64,000 nt of DNA, from assembly GCF_014805625.2 (NCBI RefSeq), contig NW_023998433.1, positions 6,427,883 through 6,491,882 on the forward strand. The letters are read 5' to 3'. The position numbers and the translations under genes were made by a program. Each line of letters opens with the position of its first letter. Positions within the stretch are counted from its first letter, which is position 1. The notes beneath the pieces are model-generated. The model saw nothing but the letters and a program-made list of their open reading frames with translations, was not told the origin of the DNA and did no database searches. This document shows positions 1-11,753 of the stretch, piece after piece. Origin of the DNA: Glossina fuscipes (lineage: Eukaryota; Arthropoda; Insecta; Diptera; Glossinidae).

Positions 1-3000
1 AAACTCTTCGATCAAAACTAATCAACATTTTATTCGATCGCCAATGAACAGCCGATCAAAAAAAAACCGAAACGAATAGACAGAGCACGTCACTGAATGA
101 TTATTGACAAGTTCATATGATTTTTAGATAGTATCCAACATCATAGCAAATGTTTCATAACATTCTGACGATTAGTTCACAACTCACAGTTGATTTGGTG
201 ACACTCTACACACGAAATTCAGATTTTTGAATGGTTCTACAAAAACAACAATAACATCACTAAAAAAAACCATAACTGGTAAACTAATAGTCAAAATGTC
301 ATGAAGTTTTGACACGTTTCTTTTGAAGGATAATACTATGCAAAAATTATACGGAGTAGTCATCAGTAGCAACGTTTATTTCCTATCCTAGGACCTTATT
401 GAGTGATGAGTCATAAGTTTTCGGCAGACTGAAGAATTCAAAATCACTCAACATATTTTGAAATACGAAAATGGTTGTGATTTAAGAGTAAGTTGTATCC
501 CACAAAAAATAATTATGTCAATCTCGTGGAACGACAATTATTAAAGCTTGTTTGCGTCGTCATAGTTCGATGCCGACCAGTAAATGGGAAAGCTTTCTCT
601 TGACAATGACAAAAAAGCAAAATCGCATTTATATTATACGAAGATTGCTTACGTATAAATGCTATCAAGGCAAAATATATTATTTTAACCGTTAAAGGTC
701 TATAAGTTGTTTTCTTAACACATTTGCAGGTGCTTATAAAATCAATTTTTGCCCTTATCGTTAATGATTACAATAACATAATACACTAAAAGAAAACAAG
801 GAGACGATATTGAAAACTTGTTGGCTTGCAGCTATAACTGCCTTAGATTCTGTGCCGGATAGTTAGTTAAATCTCCAAAACCGTCGATACACCCCTCCGA
901 TTTTGTTTTAACCATGTATTTGAAAACAAAAAAAACACACATATTTAACAGAGCAAAAGGTCAATGGGTTATTGCTTGATAGTACAATAAATTAAATTAT
1001 GCATCACTTTACAAAGTGCAGAAATCCCTTAAAAACACACAAACCTTTCGCGGAGTTCAATTAAAGCCAGCAAATAACACCAGCAGAAAAACTAACCAAT
1101 AATGAACTATATGAACGGTTGAGATTGGTGCTCAAGGTACAAAGGGTACGTTCAACTAAGTAACAGAAGACGAGGGTACACACTATGCCATGCGTTGCAG
1201 GCAAACTAAAATCATATTAACCATCACTGCTGTGGCTACTATTTGTATTCATTCAATAGTGTTGAGAAGTTGTTACTTTAAATAAAGAAGAAAGCAAGAA
1301 AAAAAATGTACATATATATATACATATAGAATCAAATGTATTAAAAGGCAAAAAAGCTTCTTCTTTCATTTCGAAATCTGGGTTTCTGTCTGGATAATTC
1401 GCAACGTCGCGTAACAGAAACAAATAAAGAGACGACGGTGGCCACTTATATGGCAGCACAATTAAAAGAGGCCCCACTATGTCCGTCCGCATGACTTATG
1501 ATGAGGAATTCTAAACAAATGTTTCCGCCACGAAACTTTAAGTGACCAGCAACACAATACACACAACACATTAAGATCTTAAGATTTTTTCTTTTACTTT
1601 GTTCCCTTCAAAAAAAATGGTTACCACAAAAAATCCGGTAAACAAAACAGAATAAAATCGAAAAAAACTTTCTTGGGCACATTTTTGTTTACTTAAGCAT
1701 TTTTGTGTGAGTGTCTGAAGATTTACACAGCTTAACTGTGACTTTGTCGTTGATTTTTTGGCTACATCTTGGCTTACAGTTAACTAAAGTATTTAACGCA
1801 TGCTGTGGTCAACTTGTTTTTGTTATTTCTTCCTTCTTTTTTTTTACCTCGCTTTAGCTTTTCGCTGAGATTTGGGATTTTTCTTTTATACATTTTTTTT
1901 CATTCCTTTTTTTCTCATTTGTTTGTGATGTTGTATACAACCTTTTCATTGACAAGCAAATGCACTCAGACTGTAAATGTTCATAGTGTGAATGTATATG
2001 AGAGTGTATAAAACTATTCAGTCCGTTTGGTCACATTGTGTGCTTTTAATTTCCCCCTTTTCGTTTTTTTTTTTTTTGCTTTTTTTCCTGTAATTTATGA
2101 GCTTGTATTTATACCCATTAGTGCGGGGGCACAGCACATATATTTGCACATATGATCTATCCAAAGCACTTTTTAACCAAAATTAAAGAAAGGACAAAGC
2201 AAAGCAGGAACTAACAGAACCCTCTTGCTGCCAATTTTATCCGATATGTTTGTCAGGATGTGAGTTCTAAGTTTTCATGTTCATTTTTCGTACTTCAAAA
2301 AAATAGTAAAGAAAGGAAAAAATAAATAAATAAAATAATTCTTCCTTTTTTTTAAATCACTTACAAACATTTCACACCAAAGATTTTCAGGCGATGCTGT
2401 TGCTCCTGTCTTGTTCTTCTGTACATATATTCAAATTATGTTCCCGAACCTAACGACAACAGCAACAGTGACACGAATACCACCAACAACAACCATACGG
2501 TGTAACAAAATAGTTTCGAAAAACCTTAATCTTTAATGTTTTTCATGATGTTTTGTCGAACAGTTTTAATTTATAAACGTACAAACACACACACACACAC
2601 AAAGTGGGTCTTATACATAGACATTTATGCAATACCGAGATAGCACAATAGCACACAAATGTCGTCACACGCAAATACTCAGAGAAAGAAAACAGCACCT
2701 GCTCGTATTCTCTCATTAATTATGCAGAAAACTGTACACATACGCACACATAAACATACATATATACATATATTACTACAAATCCACCAAATACAAGTTT
2801 TCAATCTAATATTAGTTTCTTAGGTAAAGATACTTTGTTATCGTACCTTTGTTCTTAGATTTGTCATTCTGCTACGTGAGTGTGCGTGCTTTGCTAAAAA
2901 TATAAATATATTTCCGGTACAATTTCTCTGCAAATAATCTTAAACTCTATTTGTACTAGTTAGGATTTTCGAAATTTTTCGATATTAAATTGTTAAGTAA

Positions 3001-3639
3001 TATTGAAAAAAAAAATATTAGAAATAAAATTTTAGTCTGTTCATCGGAAATTGAATTTGAACTGCATTTTAATTGAAGTGAAATTTTCAATTTTAGTGTG
3101 GCTTACAGTAGATGACCTAAACTGTAGAAATAACATCACAGAAGAAAGAGACGAACTGTGTTGAGAAGAAATGTCAAATGTATACAAATATGTCTTAAAA
3201 ATCTAATCGGGTTTGTTCCAAAAGTCATGTGAAAAAAGAACAAAAAAATTTTTTTTTAAATTTGGAATGCCAAACGGCAAAAATTTTTTTCATAAATAAA
3301 AGTTGAAAATTTTTAGTTTTTGTATCTTCATTTTATTTATTTAATTTTTTTATTTTTTGTTGTAAGTACTCATCACAACGTAAAAAGTTTAGCCCTCATA
3401 TATATTGCTTAAACGATAAATAGATGGCAAAGAATGGCTTTCATATATGTCGTATATTTTTTACGAATTTCTACTAGTTTTCGTAACAGCCAATCAGTTG
3501 CTCATACACAAGATTATTGCATGTTGTTTCGAAAAGAAATACATGCATACTTCCTCTTTTTAAGTATTTCGTAGAAGCGTAGTTTATATAACATTTTTTT
3601 CTTTTTTCAAGGAATTTTAATGATTTTAATTAGAAAATA
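1..3639. other. AT-rich non-coding stretch, no gene seen
   Basis: No reading frame here resembles a known protein. The content is AT-rich unique sequence with homopolymer runs and a short CA repeat near 2586-2601. A possible juxtaposed splice acceptor/donor lies at 2823/2824. It could be intron or intergenic DNA left of the ankyrin gene. Confidence 0.6.
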
Positions 3640-3965
3640 ATTATAAACATTTGACAAAAAAAACGGATAAACATTTCTTCCGGATATTTTTTTGCATAGG
3701 TAGTTTTATTATAGAAAACTGGTTAAACATTTACTACTGGAAATATTGTGAAACGCTGGGTATCACTCTTGCTATGGTTTAAAATAATATGATCTCCGTG
3801 CGGAGAGAACAATTGGTCTTTTAACGATTGGGTATCGTCATAAAAATGAAAGCACAGTTTGAACAAACAATAAGTTATCAATTGAAACGCAAGGTAATCG
3901 GAAGCAGTAAAATGTGCTGATAAAGGAGGTGTGGATAGAACATTTTCCATTAGAAATGTGAACAT
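3640..3965 (-). mobile_element. mariner transposase relic (C-terminal part)
   Basis: The - strand translation of about 80 residues resembles the C-terminal part of a mariner transposase. HPPYSPDLAPSDYHLF-like residues appear as a decayed PPLSAHFTASDYLAF, followed by an FHFYDD stretch and FSPHGDHI, where mariners have a hydrophobic-YDD segment and F-S-x-K-x-x-x-F. The third catalytic Asp of the D34D triad would be the Asp in ASDY. The N-terminal two thirds are absent, so it is a truncated fossil. The boundaries are approximate and no terminal repeats were identified. Confidence 0.5.
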
Positions 3966-4053
3966 TTTCTAAAGGCGTTTTGCTATATGGGGTTGAATTT
4001 CTTTACAGTCAAAACTCTCGATATCATGATTCTTAGCATATTCCGCCCCTTTC

Positions 4054-4100
4054 TATTATTATTAATAGGACTTGTTTTATTATTATTAATAGGACTTGTT
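4054..4100. repeat. 24-bp tandem duplication
   Basis: Two adjacent copies of a 24-bp unit, TATTATTATTAATAGGACTT plus GTTT, at 4054-4077 and 4078-4101. They are identical apart from the last base, which indicates a recent slippage duplication. Confidence 0.85.
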
Positions 4101-4101
4101 A

Positions 4102-6420
4102 GTAGTTTAATTTTTCAATTTTATTTGGTTGGAGAAAAATCATTGTACATAACACCCACGTAACCCGCCCCCAGATATTACCGCCATGGATATTTAGCTT
4201 TATCATCGATGTTAATAATTTGCCTATTTTGCATCACGGCTGTTCAGAGCATACGCATCCTAACGCGTCCACTGTTTATCACTCATTAGAGTTTAGTAAC
4301 GTTGCACTTCGAATTTTAAACAATAAATATAGTTTTCCGCAAATGGCATTTTTTTTTTTGGCGCAGACACACGCCTATTTAAACCTCCAAGAAGGAAAGT
4401 TCTCATAACTTGCAATTGTATTGCTTAAAAGCATTGCTTTCAAATTATAAAGTGATCGTTTTATTTTGCACCCTAAGGCACTACTTATAGTTGCTTTGCC
4501 TTAGAAACCGGTGGAAGCAAAGTTCCACACAGTATGAAGTCAGACTGGTCTCTGGACGACCAAAAAGCATGTTAATAACACCTACATGCTAGCTTTAGTC
4601 TTTCCTACACTGCAACAATTTTTGAAATACTGTTTCGTTTTAACTCCAATACGATAATAAAATGTAACTCAAATTTCGGACATGACTTGTATATTAAAAA
4701 GTCAACAATATTTATAAGAAAATGGAAAAATTGGTGGAGGCTAAATATTTATCTTACGTTTGAATCCTTCTAATAATGACTTTAAGCCTCTTGCTTTATC
4801 ATTCTCAAATCATGAAATAAGATGCAGGCTTACACATACACTCGAGAATTAGCGTTTTCTTAAGTTTCCATTCATTTCATTTAACCGTAAATTGTGGCCA
4901 CTTTTGAAATCAATTTAAAACAAATTGACCACTTTGTTGATCATTGAGAATGTTTTCTCAATCGAAATCTCAATCAGAACGATTTTCAAAAAAACTTTTA
5001 ATTAATTACGGTTTTAAGTATCACGGTTGCATAATGTTAAATGGCTTTGGAAACAAAAAGTTTTAATTAACTTCACTTTTTTTCTTTTTCTTCAATTTTT
5101 TTGTTTTTACATTTTGGTGTCTGATCATCAAAGAATAAAAAGGACTTTAAAGGGCATAACTCACAAGCATTTGTGGCATATATATATATATGTATGTATA
5201 TGTATATATATATATATATACATAAATGTATGCGTGGGTATGTATACAAATAAAGTTATACATCTAGTGTACGAAAAATTGTGTTTTTTTTCTGATTTTT
5301 AGATATTAAAGAGAGAATGAATGTTACGGCTGAGAAAGGTAGCATTGTGAACGGCACAATTAAGTTAGTGGTCATTATCAGATGAGCTTCTGGAACTTAA
5401 TTCTACGGCTACTGTATGGTGGTTACTGCTGTTGTAGTTGCGTATTTCTGTTGCTACCAAACATAATCTGCCTGATGGTCTTGTCATTTTAAATGGTGGT
5501 GGTGTGTACAAGACTGCTTACTTTAAGACTGCTGTTGATCTAGCTTAGACCACACACGACGCAATTGCTAAAAAAAGAAGAGATAACAAAAACATAAATA
5601 GTGATTATAAAGTAGGGAGGGGGAAAAAATAGAGATAAAAAGAGAGGAGAGAGAGTGACTAAGACAAAGCGAAAGAGTATATTGCACGACGTGTAGTTGA
5701 CTGCTGCCGCCTTGACCGCTGACAAAATCAAAAGGAGATAATCATAAAGAATGTGGATCATTCTTATGACACTCAGTCGCATGTGTGTCCGCTCTGGCAG
5801 CGACAGTATAACATTTTACCAAACGCAACGTATACATCTGCTAACTAGAAAAAATACATCACAGAACGCTTTCTAAGAAAGGCAACAGGGAAGAATAATT
5901 ATGAGAACCCACAAATATGAAATTCTCTAGAAACCAAAGAAGCAGCCGACTTATTACGCATACTTTAAACGATTGTACTGTAGCTTATCTGCAGAGTTCA
6001 TCATCTCAACCTTCATTTGCATCACATCATTGAATAAATGAGGTAAGGTTTTGTGGTCGCAGACCACCGAGTCTTTCAATCTGCTTAATAACGACTAATT
6101 TGTCATCGTTGAAAAGCAAATTTTTATTTTTATTGATAACGTCAAAGGCAAAAAATCCTACCAGTTTTAAATGTCTTAAAAGAAGCTCTTCGAGAGTGAT
6201 GTTCAAATAAAAGTGAATTAAAAACAAAAAAACTCTAAATTTATGTTCTTAATGTAATTCATGGATACGAAAAAAAATTTTAAAATTTCATTTTGTTGTT
6301 ACTCTTTACGTACTACAATGCTAATGAACACTTCAAGACTCTTTATACAGTTAGGATAGGTGCAGAGGAAAAACTGAAACAAAAGCGTTCGAATGCGTTA
6401 GTTGGTGCTGTTTTATTTTA
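4102..6420. other. Non-coding stretch, no gene seen
   Basis: AT-rich sequence without recognisable coding potential. It contains an interrupted TA/TG microsatellite at about 5176-5225 and purine-rich runs near 5630-5660. The longer open frames are low-complexity (poly-Ile/Tyr/Phe) and look like chance. Confidence 0.55.
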
Positions 6421-6439
6421 TTTATTCAGTGCATCTTAA

Positions 6440-7262
6440 GAGAAAATCTTGCACTAATTGTTTTAAACAGCTAGTATACAATAAAATTAGGACAAAACGA
6501 AGAATAATAATAACAAAATAAGTTAAAAATAAATTAAAAATGTAAAAATAATAATTCATGTTTAAATACATAAAAGGAGAGAATAAAAAAGCATGTAAGC
6601 AAGTAGCACAAAAGCACACCCGCAACAAGAACAGACACAGGTTACAAGTGAGCCCCTAAACTATCGCAAACATGCATAAGGTTGGCAACCGACACGTGAA
6701 CACCACAATATTATTTTAAATAAAAAATGAGATATTAAGAATGAAATGTTAGTTTAAGTACGACATAGGTAAACCGCGCATATTAAGCAAAGTTGCCTTA
6801 ATAGACTTTAAGAGAGTAAAGAGAGGTAATGAGAATAAGTGATAGACATCATTTAGGTTTCTGCAAATAACTCTGAGCGGGTTAAACAGCTCATAATTGT
6901 ATATACACGGACTAAGCTTAATCAAGATAAAGTGCTTAGAGAAGCGTTTAGGGACATTAAAGCTTATCTCATCAAGTAATGCGAGTCAATAGTAACATTT
7001 TTTACTTCTATTGAGAAAGAAACCCCAAGAGCAAATCTACATTTCTCAAGTGACGGTAATTATAATAGAAGCAACCTTTTTTCATAGGGAGAAAGAGAGG
7101 TAATCGGGTCCCAACCCAAATTTCTAAGGACAAACAGCAAGAATTGCTTCAGATTCAATTGAATCTGTTCAAAAGCACCTATTGATTCAATTGAATCTGT
7201 ATAGCACCTATAGGAAGGAAACCTGACAACAGAGGCATACTCCATTCAACCATTCAACAAAA
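6440..7262 (-). mobile_element. 5'-truncated LINE fragment (RT C-terminus and 3' UTR)
   Basis: Read on the - strand this begins with EYASVVRFPSYRCYTDSIES, then FLLFVLRNLGWDP and PYEKRLLLL. This is the thumb/C-terminal region of a non-LTR retrotransposon reverse transcriptase (jockey/CR1-like tail). It continues into a decayed C-terminus and a 3' UTR ending in AT-rich sequence. The same family recurs at 48640-49824 (-) and 51365-52130 (+), including the 3' UTR block around 6600-6700 that matches 48760-48850 and 51890-51980. The 5' end is truncated, as is usual for dead-on-arrival LINE copies. An internal duplication of about 35 bp (7149-7212) inserts extra residues between DSIES and QFLLF. Confidence 0.75.
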
Positions 7263-7457
7263 TATTTTTGCGGCTTGTCCTCGCTGAAAAACTCCAATCT
7301 TTATCGGAACAAACAGAAACGATATAGCCGTAAATTGCAACGTTATAAATTCGGATAAGCATTGAAATTTTTCAATAATAAGGGAAGTGTTCGATATATT
7401 ACATAATCGGAAAGTGGGTATAAAAAATTCTATGCAAACTAAACATAATTCCTTTTA

Positions 7458-7471
7458 CACACATATATGTG

Positions 7472-7508
<37 letters not shown>
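7458..7508. repeat. Palindrome plus TA microsatellite
   Basis: ACACACATATATGTGTGT is a perfect 18-nt palindrome. It is followed directly by an uninterrupted TA run to about 7508. This is probably slippage-prone simple sequence. Confidence 0.85.
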
Positions 7509-7509
<1 letters not shown>

Positions 7510-9005
7510 TATTTGCATACATACATACCTGCACAATAATAAATATTGTATATACAGATATTTTCTTTAATAATCTTTCTCAATAATTTATTTATGTTGA
7601 TATTAATATAAAATCTCGGATTTCTTTTGTTTTTCCTTTTTTTCAAGTGTTGACAAGTTAAACAAGAGAAATTTAAATGACTTTATATTGCTCCTCTAAT
7701 GTTTGACTAGCGAGTTGCATGTATAAACCAAATAAAGAGCCTATAAAAATTGATAATGGTAAAAAAAAAAAGCCGAAGAGGTCATATTTGTTACGTAGTG
7801 TATGTATGTGGTATGACATACCGGAGCCATTGTGTAATCAAACTTAAACCTACATTCTTACAGACATACACACATACACATGCACATACATATACAATAA
7901 CTTATGCCTGTTTCCCGCAGCCTAGCACTGTTAAGATTTACGATCAACGATTATATCGATTACTCTGACAGTAAGTCGTTTAAGTCAAAGCCAGGTAAAT
8001 TTACGGGGCTAAGACAACGTCCTATTGATGCAGATCATGACGACAATGACAACATTAGCATCTCTTAGTTGACTAACCTACGGAACACTGCTTGTGGTAA
8101 CTGTGGCACGGAAGCTTTGCCATTGTGTTAGTGTTAGCTAGCGGTTTGCTGGTGGTGGTGCTGGTGACGGTGATGGCCAGGAATCATAAAAGAAATCACT
8201 TACATGAGCTTTAAGGCATGTCTTAAATTTAACCAGACAGTGAGTGAGTGAGTGTGTGCCTTTACTCCCTCTTTCCAACTATTATGTCCTCCGCTCCACA
8301 CCACCATTTCCTACCTTCAAATCATCAAAATATTTGTCGTGTGACTTAACACAAGCAGACAATACTCGTGCTTAACTCGGTTGCACAAACCAAATCTTAA
8401 ACATTTTCGTTAAATTTTTGCTTTTTCTTCTTTTCTTTTTTTTTCATTTACGTTAACAACGGCCATCAACATTTCTTATTTGTACGAAAAAAAGTGCAGA
8501 AGTTTTGCATGCGTGACTTGCAAAATTTTGTAATTTTATGTTTATGTTCAATTTTTTGCTGTTTGTGTTTCTGTAAACTTACCTGGCTTTCAGACGGGCA
8601 AAATATCCAGCCTGATTTGTTGCAGTATATATGCGATGCGACTTTAAAACCATTCTTTCTATCTCGTTTATTTTGAAAATTTGTTTTTTTTTTTTGTTAT
8701 TTATTATTATTGTTATTATTATTATTACCGCTTTTGTTGGCAATTGTTGTTGTCTCCTTTCTTCCTTTATTTATATTTACTCATTTCATTTAAATGACCA
8801 GATCGTTCTTTTATTTTAAAATTATTTGCATGGCAATGGTTTGTTATTTTTCACTAATTAATTAAGTTCAATGTTAAAACCAAATTGATATCTGTTATTG
8901 TCCGTAATTCAAATGTATTCTATTATAATTTTAATATCCTAAAATAACTGCCTTCAACCGAACTTCTTTTCTTCACTTGTACTTTTTTTTTTTTTTTTTT
9001 TTTTT
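7510..9005. other. Non-coding stretch with simple repeats
   Basis: Holds CA-rich repeats (7862-7895), a GTGA run (8239-8258), a TTA/TTG-rich region (8694-8745) and a long T run (8984-9007). Apart from the 50-nt exon-like segment at 7921-7970, nothing looks coding. Confidence 0.55.
7921..7970 (+). other. Exon-like segment with good splice sites, unassigned
   Basis: A 50-nt segment is preceded by an acceptor TGCCTGTTTCCCGCAG and followed by a consensus donor GTAAGT. Only one frame is open (LALLRFTINDYIDYSD), and it would start and end in incompatible phases for the phase-0 exons seen further right. I do not recognise the peptide. It may be an untranslated first-exon segment, a cryptic exon or chance. 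Confidence 0.2.
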
Positions 9006-9009
9006 TTAA

Positions 9010-9215
9010 TCCATCACAAAAGTTCCAAAGTAAACTCTCTTTGGCAGAACATTTGGAATATCTATAAGAAAGTTTCAAAGAAACCTTCATAAAGTATATA
9101 TATCCTTTATTATCAGCAAATTCTGCAGCGCTCTTGCTCTTTTTCCGTCAGTTCGTCCGTTTCGTAAAAATTCAGATATCGACTTCAAACTTAACAAGAA
9201 CATCGGAATCTCTTG
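9010..9215 (+). repeat. Short interspersed repeat (tephritid type), decayed
   Basis: Contains the sequence TCATAAAGTATATATATCCT followed by TTATCAGC and a CGTCAGTTCGTCCGTTTCG tract. These correspond to the 'AAAGTATATATATTCTTGATCAGC...CCGTCTGTCC' core of the repeat better preserved at 29385, 35251 and 39121. Ends are not clear. Confidence 0.45.
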
Positions 9216-9669
9216 CAAGCGGATTGGTATTGGAAACGGACACACACACCCAAAGGATACACCTACAATACAATATAAACTTATGAGCACTTTTGCAAAG
9301 CAAAGAAAATTTGATGTTTCACTCTTTATTCATAACCTACAAAAAACACAACAATAAAAATATTCATATATATTCTAAGGATATTCTTACAGCACCTGTA
9401 CTAAAATTATAAAAACTGGGCACTTGACATTAAAGAGGAATGAATTAATGTCAATATCTCTTTACTTCTAGTTGTCTTTATAATCGAAGGAGAGGTTTTT
9501 TATTTTATTTTTTTTCCCAGGAAAGTTTATCTAAGTGTAACGGGGTAATTATAAATACTAATGTTAAATAAAAAGCTACATTAGAAAGCGGACATCAAAG
9601 TAATTAGTCAAACTGTGAGCGTTAATGCGCTCTGCTGTCTTTTTAAATAATATATTCATTGTAACAACA

Positions 9670-10450
9670 TAGACTGTCATTCAATAAGTTTGTTGAAGCT
9701 CGGTCGTACAAACACTGATGATGCTAAACGCTCTGGTCGCCATAAATCGGCACTTGTTCTAGAAGACATAAGAAAGCGCACAAAATCGGTTTCGAAGACC
9801 GAAAAGCGACGAAGTTACATAAGATAACTGACACCTTCATATCAAAAGGCAGTGTTTTTACTATTTTGCACGAACATTTGTCCATGAGAAAGTTCGAGGT
9901 GGGTCACGCGTTCGCTCACTTTCAACCAAAAACAAGATCGTCTTGATTATTCAAAGCGTTGTTTGGAACAGTTTAAAAACGATTTTTTTAAATAATATAT
10001 AACAGTAGATGAAAAATGAATTCATATCCATTATGCAGAGTCACATCGGCAGTCAGTCGAGTGGACCGACGAGTGCCGCCTAAAGTGATCATAACCGCGC
10101 AAGTCGAGTGAGAAGGTTACGGCGTTCCTCAATAGTGAACATTAGTGATGAATATTACATAATAACATTTTACTGTGTTTAAATGACGAAATTGCAAAAA
10201 ACGGCTCCAAATGAAAGAGAAAACAATGCTCTTTCACAAGTCGGCCACAACAACTTAAAAACTGGACGAATTGCACTTATGTATACCGTATTCTCCTAAT
10301 AACAATGTGATCGCCGAAACTGAAGTGTATTTTGAAAAATAGGTCAAGTCGTTGTATAAGAAAGGTAGAGAAATGGTAAAGAAGCGTTAAATGTTAAAGA
10401 ATTGTAGAATAAATATGTTACTTTCGAAGGAAATTATGTTAATGAATAAA
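9670..10450 (+). mobile_element. mariner relic, irritans-subfamily-like
   Basis: The + strand translation gives, across several frameshifts and deletions, NTDDAKRSGRHKSALVLEDI, a DYSKRCLEQFKNDFFK-like stretch, TVDEK, ESHRQSVEWTDE, NDEIAKN and VIAETEVYFEK. These occur in the order expected of an irritans-subfamily mariner transposase (RSGRPKSAV, QRVDDSERCL, TMDETWIHH, ESNRQSAEWT, EIAKKRP, ETEAYFE). The central catalytic region with the second Asp is largely deleted. This is a clearly inactive, old copy from a lineage different from the full-length copy at 11754-13020. Confidence 0.75.
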
Positions 10451-10779
10451 GGGAAATTCTGCCTAAAAGAGAGTTTTATCAGTGATGCTATGAATTGATG
10501 GAATGTTGCGTTACTAGGTCAATTCATAAATAACTTCCCCTGTTTTTTAACGCGCCGACTTTCTTAATCCCTCCGAGCGACAACAAACACTTGATTATAA
10601 TGTATTCAATTTTCATGCTATATCCCTTATTGATAGACCTGGATTTTGCTTTAATAGTGCCTTCAAGGCATTGTTGTCAACGCCGAAGGTGTCGATTCGT
10701 TCTTTCCTAAAGTCATATCTCCAAAACGGTATTTGACAAATCCCTCTCCAATTGTTTAATCGCTTATTAGAACTTTACC

Positions 10780-11750
10780 GCATGCACTGTACGTTTTTAG
10801 CTGTCGTCTTAGCAATATAGCCGCATTTAAATTCCTAAAGCACTGCATGACGAATGCGCACCTGGCCGTACCAACTTGGGTGATAAATAAATTTTCGCGA
10901 CGTCCAAAAGTATAATAACTGACGAAAACATAACCAACGTTCACTAAAAAGTGCTGGACAACGGTCAAATTTAAATTAGGTAGATAACAGAAACTATGAA
11001 CAAATAAAAATAAGGTGCTTGTCGCATAAAGTGTAATAATATAAAATTTAGGCATGAAAAAACTGACCGCACGTTGAGTGCAGCGTTTGATCACATTGAA
11101 GCCTAAACCGTTTGCCAATCCAAATTTCCACGGGTCTATTGGCGCTGTTCAAGTGCAATAAATCAGAGTTTTAGCGCCGACTAATCGGTGTTGGTAAAAC
11201 CTGGATGACTTCTATAAATTAATACATTCCATAGACAAAAACACAATCGATACAATGAACTTTGAACAGAGAATCAACCCCAAAAAAGAAAAAACAAGGT
11301 TGTTTCTTCGACTAGGAGAATGAGGTCGACTGCGTTCTATGCGACAAGCATGGCAAAAGCTTATTATGTGTCATATATTTCACTAGGACAATACGCCGTC
11401 TCAAACCTGAACGATTGCTATACAAAGAATTGACAAATTACGTACAGCCCAGCTTGACCACCCTCCTCGGTCACTAAATCTAGACCCAAGCGTCTTTCTA
11501 TTCTTTTCTTCTGTAGTTCCTAAGCTAACTGTTGCGCTTAACGAGCAATTAACTTCGTTAATTGTTGGAACAGAGGATTGCTAAAATTTTAGATCAATTT
11601 GATTTAGAAAAATTCTCGAAAAAAGACAATTCTACGACACATTAAGACAGTGCTCCAAATCGCCAGATATGTCTTGTGATTTAATTGTAAGAAACACAAT
11701 GTGACGTGTTCTGACCATATATCTGAAAAAATAAAAAAATATATTAAAAT
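10780..11750 (+). mobile_element. mariner relic, second irritans-like lineage
   Basis: The + strand reads in order PGRTNLGDK, VITDENITNVHKK-like residues near 10925, KTDRTLSAAFDHIEA near 11060, and after a gap HIFH.DNTPSQT, AIQRIDKLRTAQLDHPPRSL and LDPSVFLFFSSV near 11370-11520. The last three match the HQDNAPsH...LxHPPYSPDLAPSDxxLF region of mariner transposases with stops and a shortened middle. Its KTDRTLSAAFDHIEA segment is similar to one at 31130-31190, so both may come from the same family. It abuts the left end of mariner A. Confidence 0.6.
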
Positions 11751-11753
11751 ATA

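Noticed and set aside
10756..11118. 120-codon - strand frame
   Set aside because: Shadow of a + strand mariner relic whose translation shows ordered transposase motifs.
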